A stretch of 57,305 nucleotides of DNA from positions 1-57,305 of the IMG/VR virus record IMGVR_UViG_3300021963_000150; one strand, given 5' to 3'. Below the pieces are notes generated by a model. The model saw only the letters and a program-made list of their open reading frames with translations, ran no database searches and was not told where the DNA came from. The DNA is from a virus. Of the stretch, positions 1 through 8,453 are shown in pieces (position 1 is the stretch's first letter; every line of letters starts with the position of its first letter). The translations under genes were made by a program, and so were the position numbers.

Positions 1-87
1 TACCTTGTGGTCAAGGCGGGCGAGCGGGCACGGGACTATCTGTCCGACCCCGACTCAGACCACGACGGTCTCGTGAGCGAAAGGTAG
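1..87 (+). CDS. 3' end of a membrane-protein gene, second copy, cut by the window edge
   Basis: The first 28 codons read in frame to TAG at 85-87 and match exactly the C-terminal tail of the complete membrane-protein gene at 15079-15297, because bases 1-110 are an inverted copy of 15056-15165. The start lies outside the window. The stop is 20 bases before the helix-turn-helix gene at 108, so in this arrangement the membrane protein would head the 108-4683 operon. It could be a true second copy, one state of an invertible segment, or an assembly edge effect. Confidence 0.6.
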   Translation, partial: YLVVKAGERARDYLSDPDSDHDGLVSER

Positions 88-110
88 CCACGGGTTGTCA
101 TTACTCAATG
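1..110. repeat. Left arm of exact 110-bp inverted repeat
   Basis: Bases 1-110 are identical to the reverse complement of 15056-15165; identity stops at base 111. The repeat touches the window edge, so its true length on the left is unknown. It covers the tail of a membrane-protein gene and the start codon of the HTH gene at 108. Confidence 0.97.
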
Positions 111-1121
111 AGCAAGGTAGAGTCGGGTGAGATTGAGCCACCCCGATGGGGGAGAAAGAGGAAAAACGTGAATAAGCCGTTGGCTAAGCGTCTCATCAAG
201 CAGATGTCAGACGAGACAATTTCGGCAATCAGGGAGGACATCCAGCGGGACGAGTATCGCCATGATTCCGAGATTGCGAAACTCCACGGAGTCCAATGGG
301 TTGTTGTTGCCCACATCAGGGATGGTCTTGGCTTGAAGCCGATGACCCTGACCCGTATGCGGATGTTTGACATTATCAAACACCTGCGAGAGAATCCGAC
401 CCACACCGACACCAGCATCGCCGAACACTTCGGTGTCAGCGGGGCTACGGTCGCCAAGTACCGCAGGATGTTGGGCATCCCATCAGTACGCAGGGGGAAG
501 CAGCAACCTTCTGATGCCACGCTTAAGGCTCGTGAGTTGCTGACCAACAATCCCTCCATGACTGACTTGGAGGTTTCTCGTCAGTCAAGAATCTCGTTTG
601 CCCACGTCGCTCGGCAACGGGACTTCCTTGGCATCCCACGCTCACCCATCAATAATCGTCGCCCAAGCCCTCGCCTAACTTACGACTACACCGCAGTTGA
701 TGCCGACATCAAGGCGGGCAATTACAGCGTCACCATGATTGCCAAGATTCACGACATTCCTATTGCTTGGGTGAAGAAGCGGATGAATGAGTTGGGTGTT
801 CGGCGTCGCCGTGCCCTCAGTCCCGAAGAGCGCCTACAAGTTGAGTCACTTCTCAAGTCGGGTTCTCCTCGTATGACGTGCAAGCAGATTGCCTCCTTGT
901 ATGGATGCTCTGTCAGCACCATTGACAAGATTCGCAAAGAAGCGGGGCTACGACGGCTCCCTCCGGGCAACCCCAAGTGGGAGGAGCGACGAAAGGCTCG
1001 TGAGATGCTGAACGCATCCGACCGCAAGTCGCTAGAGGTTATCGCTCGTGAGTGTGGTCTCAGCATGACCACCGTCATAAAGATGACCAAAGACGTCAAC
1101 GGGGAAAAGTGGGGAGTCTGA
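108..1121 (+). CDS. Protein built of six tandem helix-turn-helix units
   Basis: The 337-residue protein is almost entirely a row of about 40-residue units, each ending in a helix-turn-helix-like segment. Approximate positions are 40-77, 88-126, 140-177, 197-233, 244-284 and 298-329; units 1 to 5 share a spacing of two helices followed by a Leu-Gly-hydrophobic turn such as LGIP or LGVRR. The first 35 residues are basic. It is likely a sequence-specific DNA-binding protein contacting a long or repeated site. It heads a tight plus-strand operon (TGATG overlap with the next gene). Its ATG lies in the 110-bp inverted repeat. I do not recognise a named family; the repeat architecture is seen directly, the DNA target is inference. 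Confidence 0.8.
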   Translation: MSKVESGEIEPPRWGRKRKNVNKPLAKRLIKQMSDETISAIREDIQRDEYRHDSEIAKLHGVQWVVVAHIRDGLGLKPMTLTRMRMFDIIKHLRENPTHTDTSIAEHFGVSGATVAKYRRMLGIPSVRRGKQQPSDATLKARELLTNNPSMTDLEVSRQSRISFAHVARQRDFLGIPRSPINNRRPSPRLTYDYTAVDADIKAGNYSVTMIAKIHDIPIAWVKKRMNELGVRRRRALSPEERLQVESLLKSGSPRMTCKQIASLYGCSVSTIDKIRKEAGLRRLPPGNPKWEERRKAREMLNASDRKSLEVIARECGLSMTTVIKMTKDVNGEKWGV

Positions 1122-1444
1122 TGACCTTTTCTCGTAAGGAAGTTGCCTTTCACTTTGGATGGCACCCATTCGTCCGCAAGATTGTTTTCCAACTAAGAGA
1201 ACCGGGACGGTACATGTACTTTGAGAACTGGAGATTCACAAAGCGTGTCCGACGAATGTGTGTCTGGGATGGCTCGGCGTGGGTTGACGTTCCCGACAAC
1301 GTGATTGACGCTGACCCCAAGCACATTAACCTACTTCGCTCTTACTCTGACTTGCTTGGTATCAACTTTGATGCCTATCTCCCACGCCAGAGTGAGACCG
1401 ATAACGAAATCCTTACCGAACAACTACCGACAGGAGATGTATGA
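1121..1444 (+). CDS. Hypothetical protein, 107 aa
   Basis: Starts on an ATG that overlaps the stop of the HTH gene (TGATG), so translation is probably coupled. The protein is rich in aromatic and basic residues in its N-terminal half (FHFGW, FENWRF) and acidic toward the C-terminus. No family recognised. It sits second in the 108-4683 operon. Confidence 0.75.
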   Translation: MTFSRKEVAFHFGWHPFVRKIVFQLREPGRYMYFENWRFTKRVRRMCVWDGSAWVDVPDNVIDADPKHINLLRSYSDLLGINFDAYLPRQSETDNEILTEQLPTGDV

Positions 1445-1659
1445 GCAACTTCCCGCCCCCCAACTTCCCATCCAACCCACCCAAAGGGGAGATGGGGCAA
1501 AAGCAATTCGCCAAGAAGGCAGGCTGTATCGGTGCTGGCATCGGTTTTATTGCCCCTCTCGCCAATGGTGGACTCCTGATTGATGGAGTCATAAACGGGG
1601 CCATTTGGTTTGGCATCGTCTATGGAGTCACTCGCCTCATTCAGAAGAACAAGAAGTGA
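1441..1659 (+). CDS. Small membrane protein, 72 aa
   Basis: The ATG overlaps the previous stop (ATGA) and is preceded by a good ribosome site, AGGAG. The N-terminus is proline-rich (PPPNFPSNPP), followed by two hydrophobic Gly/Ala-rich stretches at about residues 28-45 and 47-66 and a lysine-rich tail, suggesting two membrane segments with a cytosolic C-terminus. Function unknown. Confidence 0.75.
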   Translation: MSNFPPPNFPSNPPKGEMGQKQFAKKAGCIGAGIGFIAPLANGGLLIDGVINGAIWFGIVYGVTRLIQKNKK

Positions 1660-2285
1660 ACGGCAAAAAAGCCAAGAAGATGCGGGCTGAGAACGCCCGT
1701 CGTGAGAAGACGGTTCTTGCGGGACTCGCCGCGTGGTGGGACGGACACAAGGAGAGGTACGACTATGCCGCCTGCATCCTCACCGCCCGTGTTGCTACGG
1801 ACGTTTTGACTCACTTCAAGATTCCCCATCGCCTTGTTGCGGTCAAGTCCAATGCCATGAACCTGCAACGCTACGAACGCATCAACAACCTTGCTCAAGA
1901 CGATGACGGTATGACCTTTCTTGATGGCGAATACTGTGTCGGGGCTAACGACGGACAAATTGGCGAGCGAGGATTTGGTGGGCACCTTATTGTCGTCACC
2001 TCCAACGACACCCTGGTAGACCTAACCAACTATCAGTTTGACCGCCCAGAGCATGACATCATCACGGGCAATGCTGTGAGGATTCACAAGTCTCAGGGTG
2101 CTTTCCGAGACTTCACCAACAACAAGGAATTGACGATTCCTCTGGAAAAAGGTGTACTGCTTTACTGGCCATTAGATACGACCTCCTACCGAGATGCCCC
2201 CGACTGGAGACTGTCGTACGCAATGAGCAAGGAAGCGATTACCGCAATCTCTGCCTTGCTCGCCATTGAGGGAGCGAATGCTTGA
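1656..2285 (+). CDS. Putative papain/transglutaminase-fold protein
   Basis: The chosen start is GTG 1656, overlapping the previous stop (GTGA); ATG 1680 is the alternative. After a basic N-terminus the protein shows a Cys in an Ala-Cys-Ile-Leu-Thr helix, a later Gly-His-Leu-Ile-Val-Val strand and a Leu-Val-Asp-Leu-Thr segment. This Cys-His-Asp order and spacing resembles uncharacterised actinobacterial proteins with a transglutaminase-like fold. Catalysis is inferred only. Fourth gene of the operon; the next starts 33 bases downstream. Confidence 0.6.
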   Translation: MNGKKAKKMRAENARREKTVLAGLAAWWDGHKERYDYAACILTARVATDVLTHFKIPHRLVAVKSNAMNLQRYERINNLAQDDDGMTFLDGEYCVGANDGQIGERGFGGHLIVVTSNDTLVDLTNYQFDRPEHDIITGNAVRIHKSQGAFRDFTNNKELTIPLEKGVLLYWPLDTTSYRDAPDWRLSYAMSKEAITAISALLAIEGANA

Positions 2286-2318
2286 CGTTGCCATAAGTCC
2301 CGCCCTACTCTCTGCTTT

Positions 2319-2762
2319 ATGGAATTGTCACGAGCAGAGTTGCGTTGGCTTACGTCAGCCGTTGACATCTGCGATGGGGCAACCCACAAGCAATGGCGTG
2401 TTGGTGCGGTTCTCGTCCGAAGCGGGAATGTGCTTGCCTCTGGCGTCAATAGGTATCGCAATGACCCAGCACAGGTCGAATACGGTCATGTCTCGTATCA
2501 CGCAGAAGAAGTTGCTCTGCGCCGAGTCAGCGACCCCGAGGGTTCAACCATTTACGTCGCTCGCCTCACAAGGAGTGGCAAAATCGGGGCTGCCCGCCCT
2601 TGCCCTAGATGCCAAGCACTACTCTTGGAGCATGGGGTACACACGGCGGTATGGACTGAGCCAAATGGCTGGGGCAAACAAAGGCTCAATAGGCTGATAC
2701 ATGAAGAACTCATCACCCCAGCCGTCAGGCACGCCTCAGCAATCCATCCTCTACTTGGCTGA
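2319..2762 (+). CDS. Cytidine/deoxycytidylate deaminase family protein
   Basis: The 147-residue protein carries the zinc deaminase signature: His-Ala-Glu-Glu near residue 61 (HAE, catalytic Glu) and Pro-Cys-Pro-Arg-Cys near residue 93 (PCxxC). Family members deaminate dCMP or cytidine and in phages feed dTMP synthesis. Length fits a minimal single-domain deaminase. Substrate cannot be told from sequence. The last 62 bases overlap the SNF2 helicase gene in another frame. Confidence 0.82.
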   Translation: MELSRAELRWLTSAVDICDGATHKQWRVGAVLVRSGNVLASGVNRYRNDPAQVEYGHVSYHAEEVALRRVSDPEGSTIYVARLTRSGKIGAARPCPRCQALLLEHGVHTAVWTEPNGWGKQRLNRLIHEELITPAVRHASAIHPLLG

Positions 2763-4683
2763 TGATGTATTGATTTTTGATTTCCCCTACGACCCAGACC
2801 AAGTCAGTCAGGTCAAGGCGTTGCCCGGGGCTAAGTGGGACAAAGTCAGCAGGGTATGGCGTCTGCCGGTTTCCAGCCTGAAGCAGGTTCGTGACCTTGC
2901 GCTGAAATGGAACTTTGACATCTCCAACGAAGTCCTTGCCTTTGACCTGCCCACACACGTCAACCCTGGTGACGGCGTTTCTATTGAGGGCAAGTACCTC
3001 ATGATGTCATTTAGGTATGACCCAGTTATGGTTCGCTCCGTCAAACAGATACCCAGCGTTACTTGGGATGCCAAGACGAAGGCATGGAAAGCCCCGCTGA
3101 CGTCGATTGAGAGCGTCATCAAGTGGGCAACCACATTCAGACAGCCAATACCCGACCATGTTCGTGCCGAGGCTGACCGTATCTCTGCGTCATTGACTGA
3201 GATTCGTGAGGCAAGTCGCTCTGTTGATGCCGACATCTCCATACCTCGCCTCCACGGGGAGTTGCTCCCCTACCAACGGGCTGGGGTTTCTTACGCATCT
3301 CATACTCGTCGCTCGTTTATCGCAGACGAAATGGGGTTGGGTAAGACCATTCAGGCAATGGCGACACTTGAGTACATCCACTCACAGTATGGCGACGACG
3401 ACACAAGTCCCGTTTATCCGGCTGTCGTCGTATGCCCACCAAGCCTTGTCCTGAACTGGAAGAAGGAATACAACAAGTTCTTCCCCGACCTCATCGTTGA
3501 GACGGTTACCAACCGTAAAGAGATTCCGATGTTTGGCACATACGACGTGCTTGTCGTTGGCTACTCCAACATCACGGCATGGGAGAAGCAACTCTGCAAT
3601 CACAACGCCTACGTTTTTGACGAGTCGCACTATTGCAAGTCCCGTGATGCCCAGCGAACCAAGTCAGCCAAGAAGATGACCAAGTCCAATAAGGACGCCG
3701 TTGTGCTCTGCCTGACGGGAACACCCGTTACCAACCGACCCGCGGAGTATGCACCGCAGTTGGACATCATGGGTCAGTTGGACAAGTTCGGTGGGTTGTG
3801 GGGCTTTTATCGTCGCTACTGCAATGCCTTCCAAGATAAGTGGGGGCAATGGCATCTTGAGGGTCACTCAAACCTTGAGGAACTCAACGATAAGTTGCGT
3901 GCTACTTGCTACATTCGTCGTACGAAAGACCAAGTGATGTCTGAATTACCGCCAGTTATCCACGATGAGGTCGTCGTCGACGGGGCTCCGGCAGTAATGA
4001 AGGAGTACAAAAAGGCTGAATCAGACATCGTTGCCTACCTTGTTGAGAGGGCAAAGCAAATTGCCGAAGAACTTGGCTTGCCTGTCGGTGCGGCTGGGGT
4101 AATGGCTCGCCTTAAGGCGGAAGCCAATGAGCATCTTGTTCGTATGAGCGTATTACGCAAGATTGCTGCACGCGCCAAGATGCCCATCGTTGAGGAGTGG
4201 GTGGATGCGCGTATTGCCGATGGCAAGAAGGTTGTTATCGCGGCTCATCACAGAGACATCGTGGACATGCTTGCGAGCAGGTATGGCGGGCTAAAGATTC
4301 AGGGCGGCATGGATGTAGAGGCAGTAGAGGAAGCCAAGCATAAATTCCAGACTCTCCCCGTAGGGGCGGCTCCAGTCATTGTGTTGTCCATTCAGGCCGC
4401 GAAGACGGGACATACGTTGACGGCCGCCCAGGATGTCCTATTCGTGGAGTTGCCATGGACTCCAGCCGATGTTGACCAGACCTACAGTCGTTGTCACCGC
4501 ATTGGGCAGAAGGGTTCAGTAACTTCCACCTACATGCTTGCCTCAGGGACGATTGACGAAGAAATTTATTCTCTAGTTGAACGGAAGCGTGCTGTTGTTG
4601 GCAAGGCGACAGAAGGAGAAATCGTCTTTGACGACAATGATTCCGTTGCGAACCTCGTACTCAGATTAATCAATCTGGACTGA
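2701..4683 (+). CDS. SNF2-family helicase with two N-terminal HARP-like repeats
   Basis: The 660-residue protein has two related N-terminal units (about 17-76 and 95-150) of the form FxYDPxxxxxVKxxPxxxWD...W..P, resembling the HARP domain of SMARCAL1-type annealing helicases. The ATPase follows: Walker A DEMGLGKT near residue 209, DESH near 307, TGTP near 336, and helicase motif VI (CHRIGQKG) near 597. Such enzymes translocate on duplex or branched DNA and rewind or remodel forks; phage versions are thought to act in replication or recombination. It ends the plus operon and faces the minus-strand gene ending at 4733. Family assignment is firm; annealing activity is inferred. Confidence 0.92.
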   Translation: MKNSSPQPSGTPQQSILYLADDVLIFDFPYDPDQVSQVKALPGAKWDKVSRVWRLPVSSLKQVRDLALKWNFDISNEVLAFDLPTHVNPGDGVSIEGKYLMMSFRYDPVMVRSVKQIPSVTWDAKTKAWKAPLTSIESVIKWATTFRQPIPDHVRAEADRISASLTEIREASRSVDADISIPRLHGELLPYQRAGVSYASHTRRSFIADEMGLGKTIQAMATLEYIHSQYGDDDTSPVYPAVVVCPPSLVLNWKKEYNKFFPDLIVETVTNRKEIPMFGTYDVLVVGYSNITAWEKQLCNHNAYVFDESHYCKSRDAQRTKSAKKMTKSNKDAVVLCLTGTPVTNRPAEYAPQLDIMGQLDKFGGLWGFYRRYCNAFQDKWGQWHLEGHSNLEELNDKLRATCYIRRTKDQVMSELPPVIHDEVVVDGAPAVMKEYKKAESDIVAYLVERAKQIAEELGLPVGAAGVMARLKAEANEHLVRMSVLRKIAARAKMPIVEEWVDARIADGKKVVIAAHHRDIVDMLASRYGGLKIQGGMDVEAVEEAKHKFQTLPVGAAPVIVLSIQAAKTGHTLTAAQDVLFVELPWTPADVDQTYSRCHRIGQKGSVTSTYMLASGTIDEEIYSLVERKRAVVGKATEGEIVFDDNDSVANLVLRLINLD

Positions 4684-4686
4684 GTG

Positions 4687-4700
4687 CTTTCCGCCACCGT
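4687..4700 (-). repeat. Dispersed ACGGTGGCGGAAAG element (only minus-strand copy)
   Basis: Exact 14-mer in the 49-bp gap between convergent genes. All other copies in the window read on the plus strand. Confidence 0.85.
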
Positions 4701-4732
4701 AAACCCTTGAGGTTATTGGATTGCCTTAGCCT

Positions 4733-4975
4733 TTAGAAAGGGTGTGCCCCGCGAAACGGATAGCGGTTGCCTTCTTGGTCATTGACATCCACCTGCCCAC
4801 CGACACCACGGGTTTCGGCAAGACGATTGGCCATGAGGTTCTCTTCTTTGTTGAAGAAAAGGCACGGCTCCGACTCCATAAGGGCACGTACGACCGTAGA
4901 GATTTGGATGTTTGTGCCCGACTTCCCCTGCTCTCTACTGTATTCCTCAATGTCGTAGGTGTCTCTGTTGGTCAT
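4733..4975 (-). CDS. Hypothetical protein, 80 aa
   Basis: Small mixed-charge protein without a recognised family. The ATG is preceded by TAGTCT and a 6-base gap, a TANNNT -10 hexamer placed as in actinobacterial leaderless promoters, and there is no Shine-Dalgarno site. It is alone between the SNF2 gene (convergent) and the 5148-5854 pair. Confidence 0.6.
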   Translation of the reverse strand: MTNRDTYDIEEYSREQGKSGTNIQISTVVRALMESEPCLFFNKEENLMANRLAETRGVGGQVDVNDQEGNRYPFRGAHPF

Positions 4976-5108
4976 GCCGCAAGACTACGGCAATGAATAG
5001 AGCATTACGCAAGGGAGCGACTACGGGTTGCAATAAAGTTTGTGAATTGTAGCGTTTTGCTGTTGCTGGAACTACAAGACAATAAGTAGTGTGCATTCCG
5101 AAGGCGTT

Positions 5109-5144
5109 GAGCCCCCGTACCTCACCCCCAGGAGGCGGGGGCTC
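5109..5144. terminator. GC-rich hairpin after the 5148-5854 gene pair
   Basis: Perfect 9-bp stem, GAGCCCCCG pairing with CGGGGGCTC around an 18-base loop, directly downstream of the minus-strand gene ending at 5148. There is no strong T-run, so it may be a terminator or only an mRNA 3' stabiliser. Confidence 0.55.
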
Positions 5145-5147
5145 CGC

Positions 5148-5438
5148 TTATTGTAGGCGACGATTACGCTCTCGGTTTCGTGCCTGAAGAAGCGTTTCCT
5201 TCTCGGGTCGCCATCCAGTCTGCATGATTTCGCATGGCCATGCCGAAAGATTTGATATGTATGGGATGCCACACTCGGAGCAGTAGTTGGCAGTCCCGAC
5301 CATTGACTCGCACCCAAACTTCTGTGCGAGGTCAACCTCAACCCACTTATGGGCGTTGATGTTCTTCCAGCGCTCCTCGGGAGAAATATCAGGAACCTTG
5401 TGAACCCAAGAATTTTTCTCCAACCAGCGAGAACTCAT
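5148..5438 (-). CDS. Small zinc-finger-like protein, 96 aa
   Basis: Overlaps the upstream gene by ATGA, so translation is coupled. It contains CSECG followed about 17 residues later by a PCE segment, a partial zinc-ribbon pattern, and an Arg-rich C-terminus. Function unknown; second gene of a two-gene minus operon. Confidence 0.7.
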   Translation of the reverse strand: MSSRWLEKNSWVHKVPDISPEERWKNINAHKWVEVDLAQKFGCESMVGTANYCSECGIPYISNLSAWPCEIMQTGWRPEKETLLQARNRERNRRLQ

Positions 5439-5854
5439 GCACTGGCCTCTGGGGTTTCGTCATCCTCTTCTTCCTCAATTATTTCAGCGACGATTGACCG
5501 GGCGTACTTTTTTCTGAGTCGCCAAATCTTCTTGTTCAACTCAATGATTGACTCAGAGTTGCGTGCCTTGTCGACAATGTGGGAATCGTAAGTCCCGTGA
5601 ATAGCGAACATTGCATTATCGAAGTCTGCTTGCTCAAAGATGATGTCCGAAATCCAATTGGCTTTACGGTCAATCTCCATCATCAGGGCGCACAGACCCT
5701 CGTGTCCGAACTCCGTAAAAATCTTTGCCACCACGAGGGAGCAAAGATGGTCACGGTACATGACATCTGGATTGGCATTCTGGGACATGAAGTCTCCGAG
5801 GAACTCAATCAGTTCGCTACGGGACATCTCTGCGTCAAAATCATCAGGTTCCAT
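5435..5854 (-). CDS. Hypothetical protein, 139 aa, acidic C-terminus
   Basis: Start chosen at ATG 5854 because AAAGGACG lies 7 bases upstream. The protein looks mostly helical, with a final acidic run (EIIEEEEDDE). No family recognised. First of a two-gene operon with 5148-5438. Confidence 0.72.
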   Translation of the reverse strand: MEPDDFDAEMSRSELIEFLGDFMSQNANPDVMYRDHLCSLVVAKIFTEFGHEGLCALMMEIDRKANWISDIIFEQADFDNAMFAIHGTYDSHIVDKARNSESIIELNKKIWRLRKKYARSIVAEIIEEEEDDETPEASA

Positions 5855-5913
5855 AGCACGTCCTTTTGTGGGGGCACGCCGTGTGCATGCACCCATTCTC
5901 TCACGACTTTACG

Positions 5914-6951
5914 TCAGATAAGGGAAAGGACCGCTACTTGTGCATCCTGCTTCTTCTTGGTCACCCAAGAGTTGGGGTCCATTGACGACTGAGCACGCTC
6001 CGAAGCCTTGGCATCTCGGTAGTGGTCAAGGTATTCCGCGATTGTGTTGTAGGCAGCCCACCCGTTGAAGCCGTATCCGCCCCCATTCTTTTCCGAAGGG
6101 TACAAACCTCTTACCAAAGCGACGATGTCCTCTCGGTTCTTCTGTTGGCGCTCTGTCTCATCCTTCCGCTTGGGGAATACGGCATTGATGATGGTGTCAA
6201 AGCGGGCCGAACTTTCGGGAACAGGGATTGACAGCATTCGCTCCGCAGTAATGCGGAACTCATCAGCCCACGCAGTTGAGAAGTTCAGTACCTCCTGTGC
6301 GTGTTCGATGGCATTGTCCTGATTGCGGGTGTGACGGGCAGTAAAGACTCGCAGGGCTGACTTCATGCCAGCGTTTACGGTGTTCTTGCATACTGCACGA
6401 ATGGAGGTATTGGCATAGGTGATGGGGGTCTTGCCGTCGTGTCCGTTGCGAACGAGCAAGTAACGCTCAATCTTGTCATTCACTCCACGAGGGTCAATGA
6501 TGAGTTGTCCGAGGTCAATGGAGGCGAAGAACTCACGACCACCGTTTAGTACGCCACAGGTGTCCACAACGGCATCACCAGAACTTGCGCCCACAATGTC
6601 CAACGCACGACCAAGGCAATCAGAGTTCTGCTGAACCACATAGCGAGTCCCGACCGTGGAGAGGGCATCAAATGTGCCATCGTTATTGACCCGAACGGTC
6701 GCACGGCTGTCCTCAATCTCCAACGGAATCTCAACACCATTGACATCCTCGGTCATAATGACCTTGCCGTATTCGTCTAGGGCAACAACTCGGGTAAGAA
6801 CGACAGTGAAGTCGGCTTCAGCAGCACGGAGCATCTCCTCTGCCGTACGCAGGCCTTTCATCGGGGTTCCGAGCCTGTGCCACGGGACTTCGTGGTCGGC
6901 GTAGGCCATCCGAATCTTCCCGTCCTTGGTGCTGTCTAATCCATGTGACAT
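5914..6951 (-). CDS. DUF932 (phage/plasmid-like) protein
   Basis: Start at ATG 6951 is supported by AAGGAGAA 7 bases upstream; the open frame continues further but without coding character. The N-terminus (HEVPWHRLG) and the Asn-Thr-rich mid-region (YANTSIRAVCKNT) match the DUF932 family, widespread in phages, plasmids and conjugative elements and of unknown biochemical role. 345 residues is a usual length. It is the distal gene of the minus strand block starting at the WhiB gene. Confidence 0.88.
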   Translation of the reverse strand: MSHGLDSTKDGKIRMAYADHEVPWHRLGTPMKGLRTAEEMLRAAEADFTVVLTRVVALDEYGKVIMTEDVNGVEIPLEIEDSRATVRVNNDGTFDALSTVGTRYVVQQNSDCLGRALDIVGASSGDAVVDTCGVLNGGREFFASIDLGQLIIDPRGVNDKIERYLLVRNGHDGKTPITYANTSIRAVCKNTVNAGMKSALRVFTARHTRNQDNAIEHAQEVLNFSTAWADEFRITAERMLSIPVPESSARFDTIINAVFPKRKDETERQQKNREDIVALVRGLYPSEKNGGGYGFNGWAAYNTIAEYLDHYRDAKASERAQSSMDPNSWVTKKKQDAQVAVLSLI

Positions 6952-7018
6952 TACAGTTCTCCTTCTGGATAAATCTCTTGATGGAAGAATAGCGCCCCCT
7001 TGGGGGTAGGACAACCTC

Positions 7019-7336
7019 TCAGACAGATTTTTCTGATTCTTTCCGGTTGCGTGTTTGGAGTCCGACCGGGGATGAGAGTTCGAACCCGGCATCGTGGCGC
7101 TCAAGTTCTGCTTCGCCGCCCCAAACTCCATATTCCCTGTTGTTCCTGCCGTATTCACGACATTCATTGGAGACAGGGCAAACCCGGCACATTGATTTGG
7201 CGAGGGTTTCACGGCGGACTCGTGTCTGTGGGCGCTCAGCCAAGGGGGCAAAAAAGATGTCAGTGCGACCTCGGCAGATGGCCATAGACATCCATGAGGT
7301 GCTTAGGGTATTGGGGTGGCGGAGAGTTTCTTGCAT
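7019..7336 (-). CDS. WhiB-family iron-sulfur regulator
   Basis: WhiB signature: Cys in AICRG near residue 22, CRVCPVSNEC near 51-60 (C-x2-C-x5-C) and the GVWGG turn near 72. Four cysteines would bind a [4Fe-4S] cluster; WhiB proteins bind sigma-A region 4 and modify promoter choice in actinobacteria, and actinophages carry them to control host or phage transcription. The ATG is 6 bases after TAGTAT, a leaderless-type -10. This is the best single host-range marker in the window together with the second WhiB at 10755. Confidence 0.9.
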   Translation of the reverse strand: MQETLRHPNTLSTSWMSMAICRGRTDIFFAPLAERPQTRVRRETLAKSMCRVCPVSNECREYGRNNREYGVWGGEAELERHDAGFELSSPVGLQTRNRKESEKSV

Positions 7337-7380
7337 AGGCTCATACTAATGAACCCCCCTGTGGGGCGCAAGCAAATTAC

Positions 7381-7551
7381 TCAATCTTCCCGATTTGGGC
7401 CCATTAGCAGGTCATTCTCGTTCTTGACGAGGTTCCACTGGGTGCGCCAGAAGTTCCGCTCTTCTTCCATATCCCACAATCTAGGGGCTGAAGTCATTCG
7501 CCAAGCGACGTAGCCAGTTGCAACGCCAGCCAAGTAGAAAAGTAAGCACAT
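7381..7551 (-). CDS. Small single-pass membrane protein, 56 aa
   Basis: ATG 7551 follows GGAGG at a 6-base distance. A hydrophobic N-terminal segment (about residues 2-18) is followed by a charged, Trp-containing soluble part. Function unknown. Confidence 0.7.
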   Translation of the reverse strand: MCLLFYLAGVATGYVAWRMTSAPRLWDMEEERNFWRTQWNLVKNENDLLMGPNRED

Positions 7552-7645
7552 AGCGCCTCCCCGAATCAAAGTAAGACGAAAGAAATAACCTGCAAATCTT
7601 ACCCTGCTAAACCGACATCAGGGGTGACCTATTTGATTTATCTAG

Positions 7646-7912
7646 TCAGTCTGAGTAAATGGCACGCTTCAGGTGGGCGTACACGGTTACCTTCGTAACA
7701 TTGGCACGGGAGCAGAAGGTCTCGACCGAGTTCCGCATATCAAAGAAACCAATCCCGTACAGGAAGCGAACAGCATCACGGCGAGCATCGACATCAAGTT
7801 CGTTGAGGTCTAGTCCGATGCGTTCTTCATATTGGTCGAGAACAACGTCAATGATGCGGGTGAGGTTGGTGAGGCGTACCTCGCCGACAGTGACCGAGAA
7901 GTCGTGTTCCAT
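7646..7912 (-). CDS. Small HTH DNA-binding protein, 88 aa
   Basis: The C-terminal third (SVETFCSRANVTKVTVYAHL) reads as a helix-turn-helix with a recognition helix TKVTVYAHLKRA. ATG 7912 is 7 bases after TAGGGT, so a leaderless mRNA is likely; its promoter lies in the end of the transglycosylase gene. Likely a transcription regulator. Confidence 0.7.
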   Translation of the reverse strand: MEHDFSVTVGEVRLTNLTRIIDVVLDQYEERIGLDLNELDVDARRDAVRFLYGIGFFDMRNSVETFCSRANVTKVTVYAHLKRAIYSD

Positions 7913-7922
7913 TAGCGGGACC

Positions 7923-8432
7923 CTAGCATCTGGTGGCCCATGGGCGCCAGCCGCACTTATTGCGCTCTTGGCTGTAGTTCCACATGGCGAGCCCTGCACG
8001 TAAGTTGACCTCAGGGTTGAATAAATCCTCACAATTATTGAGGATTCCCTTGGCCTGAAGCCATCCACTCGGGTTGTATTTATTTTTTCGGCACCAATAG
8101 CCGTTGATTTGCATCAGCCCGCGACTTCCGCCATTGGGGTCGCTCTTATTGAATGAGCCGATGTTGCACCGGCTTTCCCGATGAATGACGTAACTCAACT
8201 TGGGCCATTGGGCTTCGGTCCAACCTACGGCAATTGCAAGGTCATGCCACTCACCGCACTTGCCGTACATGAGCCGTGCCAGCCCTGTCCAGTCAACCCC
8301 CGAAAGGTCAATGAGGGCAGTGGTCGTTTGGGTTGAGGTGGCTTTGGATTTCTCCACTCCACAGAGAGATGTCCCGACCGTAAGCACCAGTAGGGCAATA
8401 CCAACCACGAAGCCTCGTCCAATCTTGTTCAT
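7923..8432 (-). CDS. Secreted lysozyme/transglycosylase-like protein A
   Basis: Signal-peptide-like N-terminus (basic start, hydrophobic residues about 8-22), then a lysozyme-superfamily domain with catalytic-type Glu in HRESRC (near residue 87), the GLMQIN motif of soluble lytic transglycosylases and a C-terminal GWRPW. It would cleave peptidoglycan outside the membrane. A clear paralogue lies at 8454-8981. It could be a lysis protein or a cell-wall-remodelling enzyme of an intracellular element; no holin is seen beside it. Confidence 0.85.
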   Translation of the reverse strand: MNKIGRGFVVGIALLVLTVGTSLCGVEKSKATSTQTTTALIDLSGVDWTGLARLMYGKCGEWHDLAIAVGWTEAQWPKLSYVIHRESRCNIGSFNKSDPNGGSRGLMQINGYWCRKNKYNPSGWLQAKGILNNCEDLFNPEVNLRAGLAMWNYSQERNKCGWRPWATRC

Positions 8433-8453
8433 AATTATCCCCAGTCTTTTGTG

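Noticed and set aside
7060-7100. tRNA-like T-arm (GAGTTCGAACCC)
   Set aside because: No acceptor stem or anticodon arm around it; it lies within the WhiB coding sequence.
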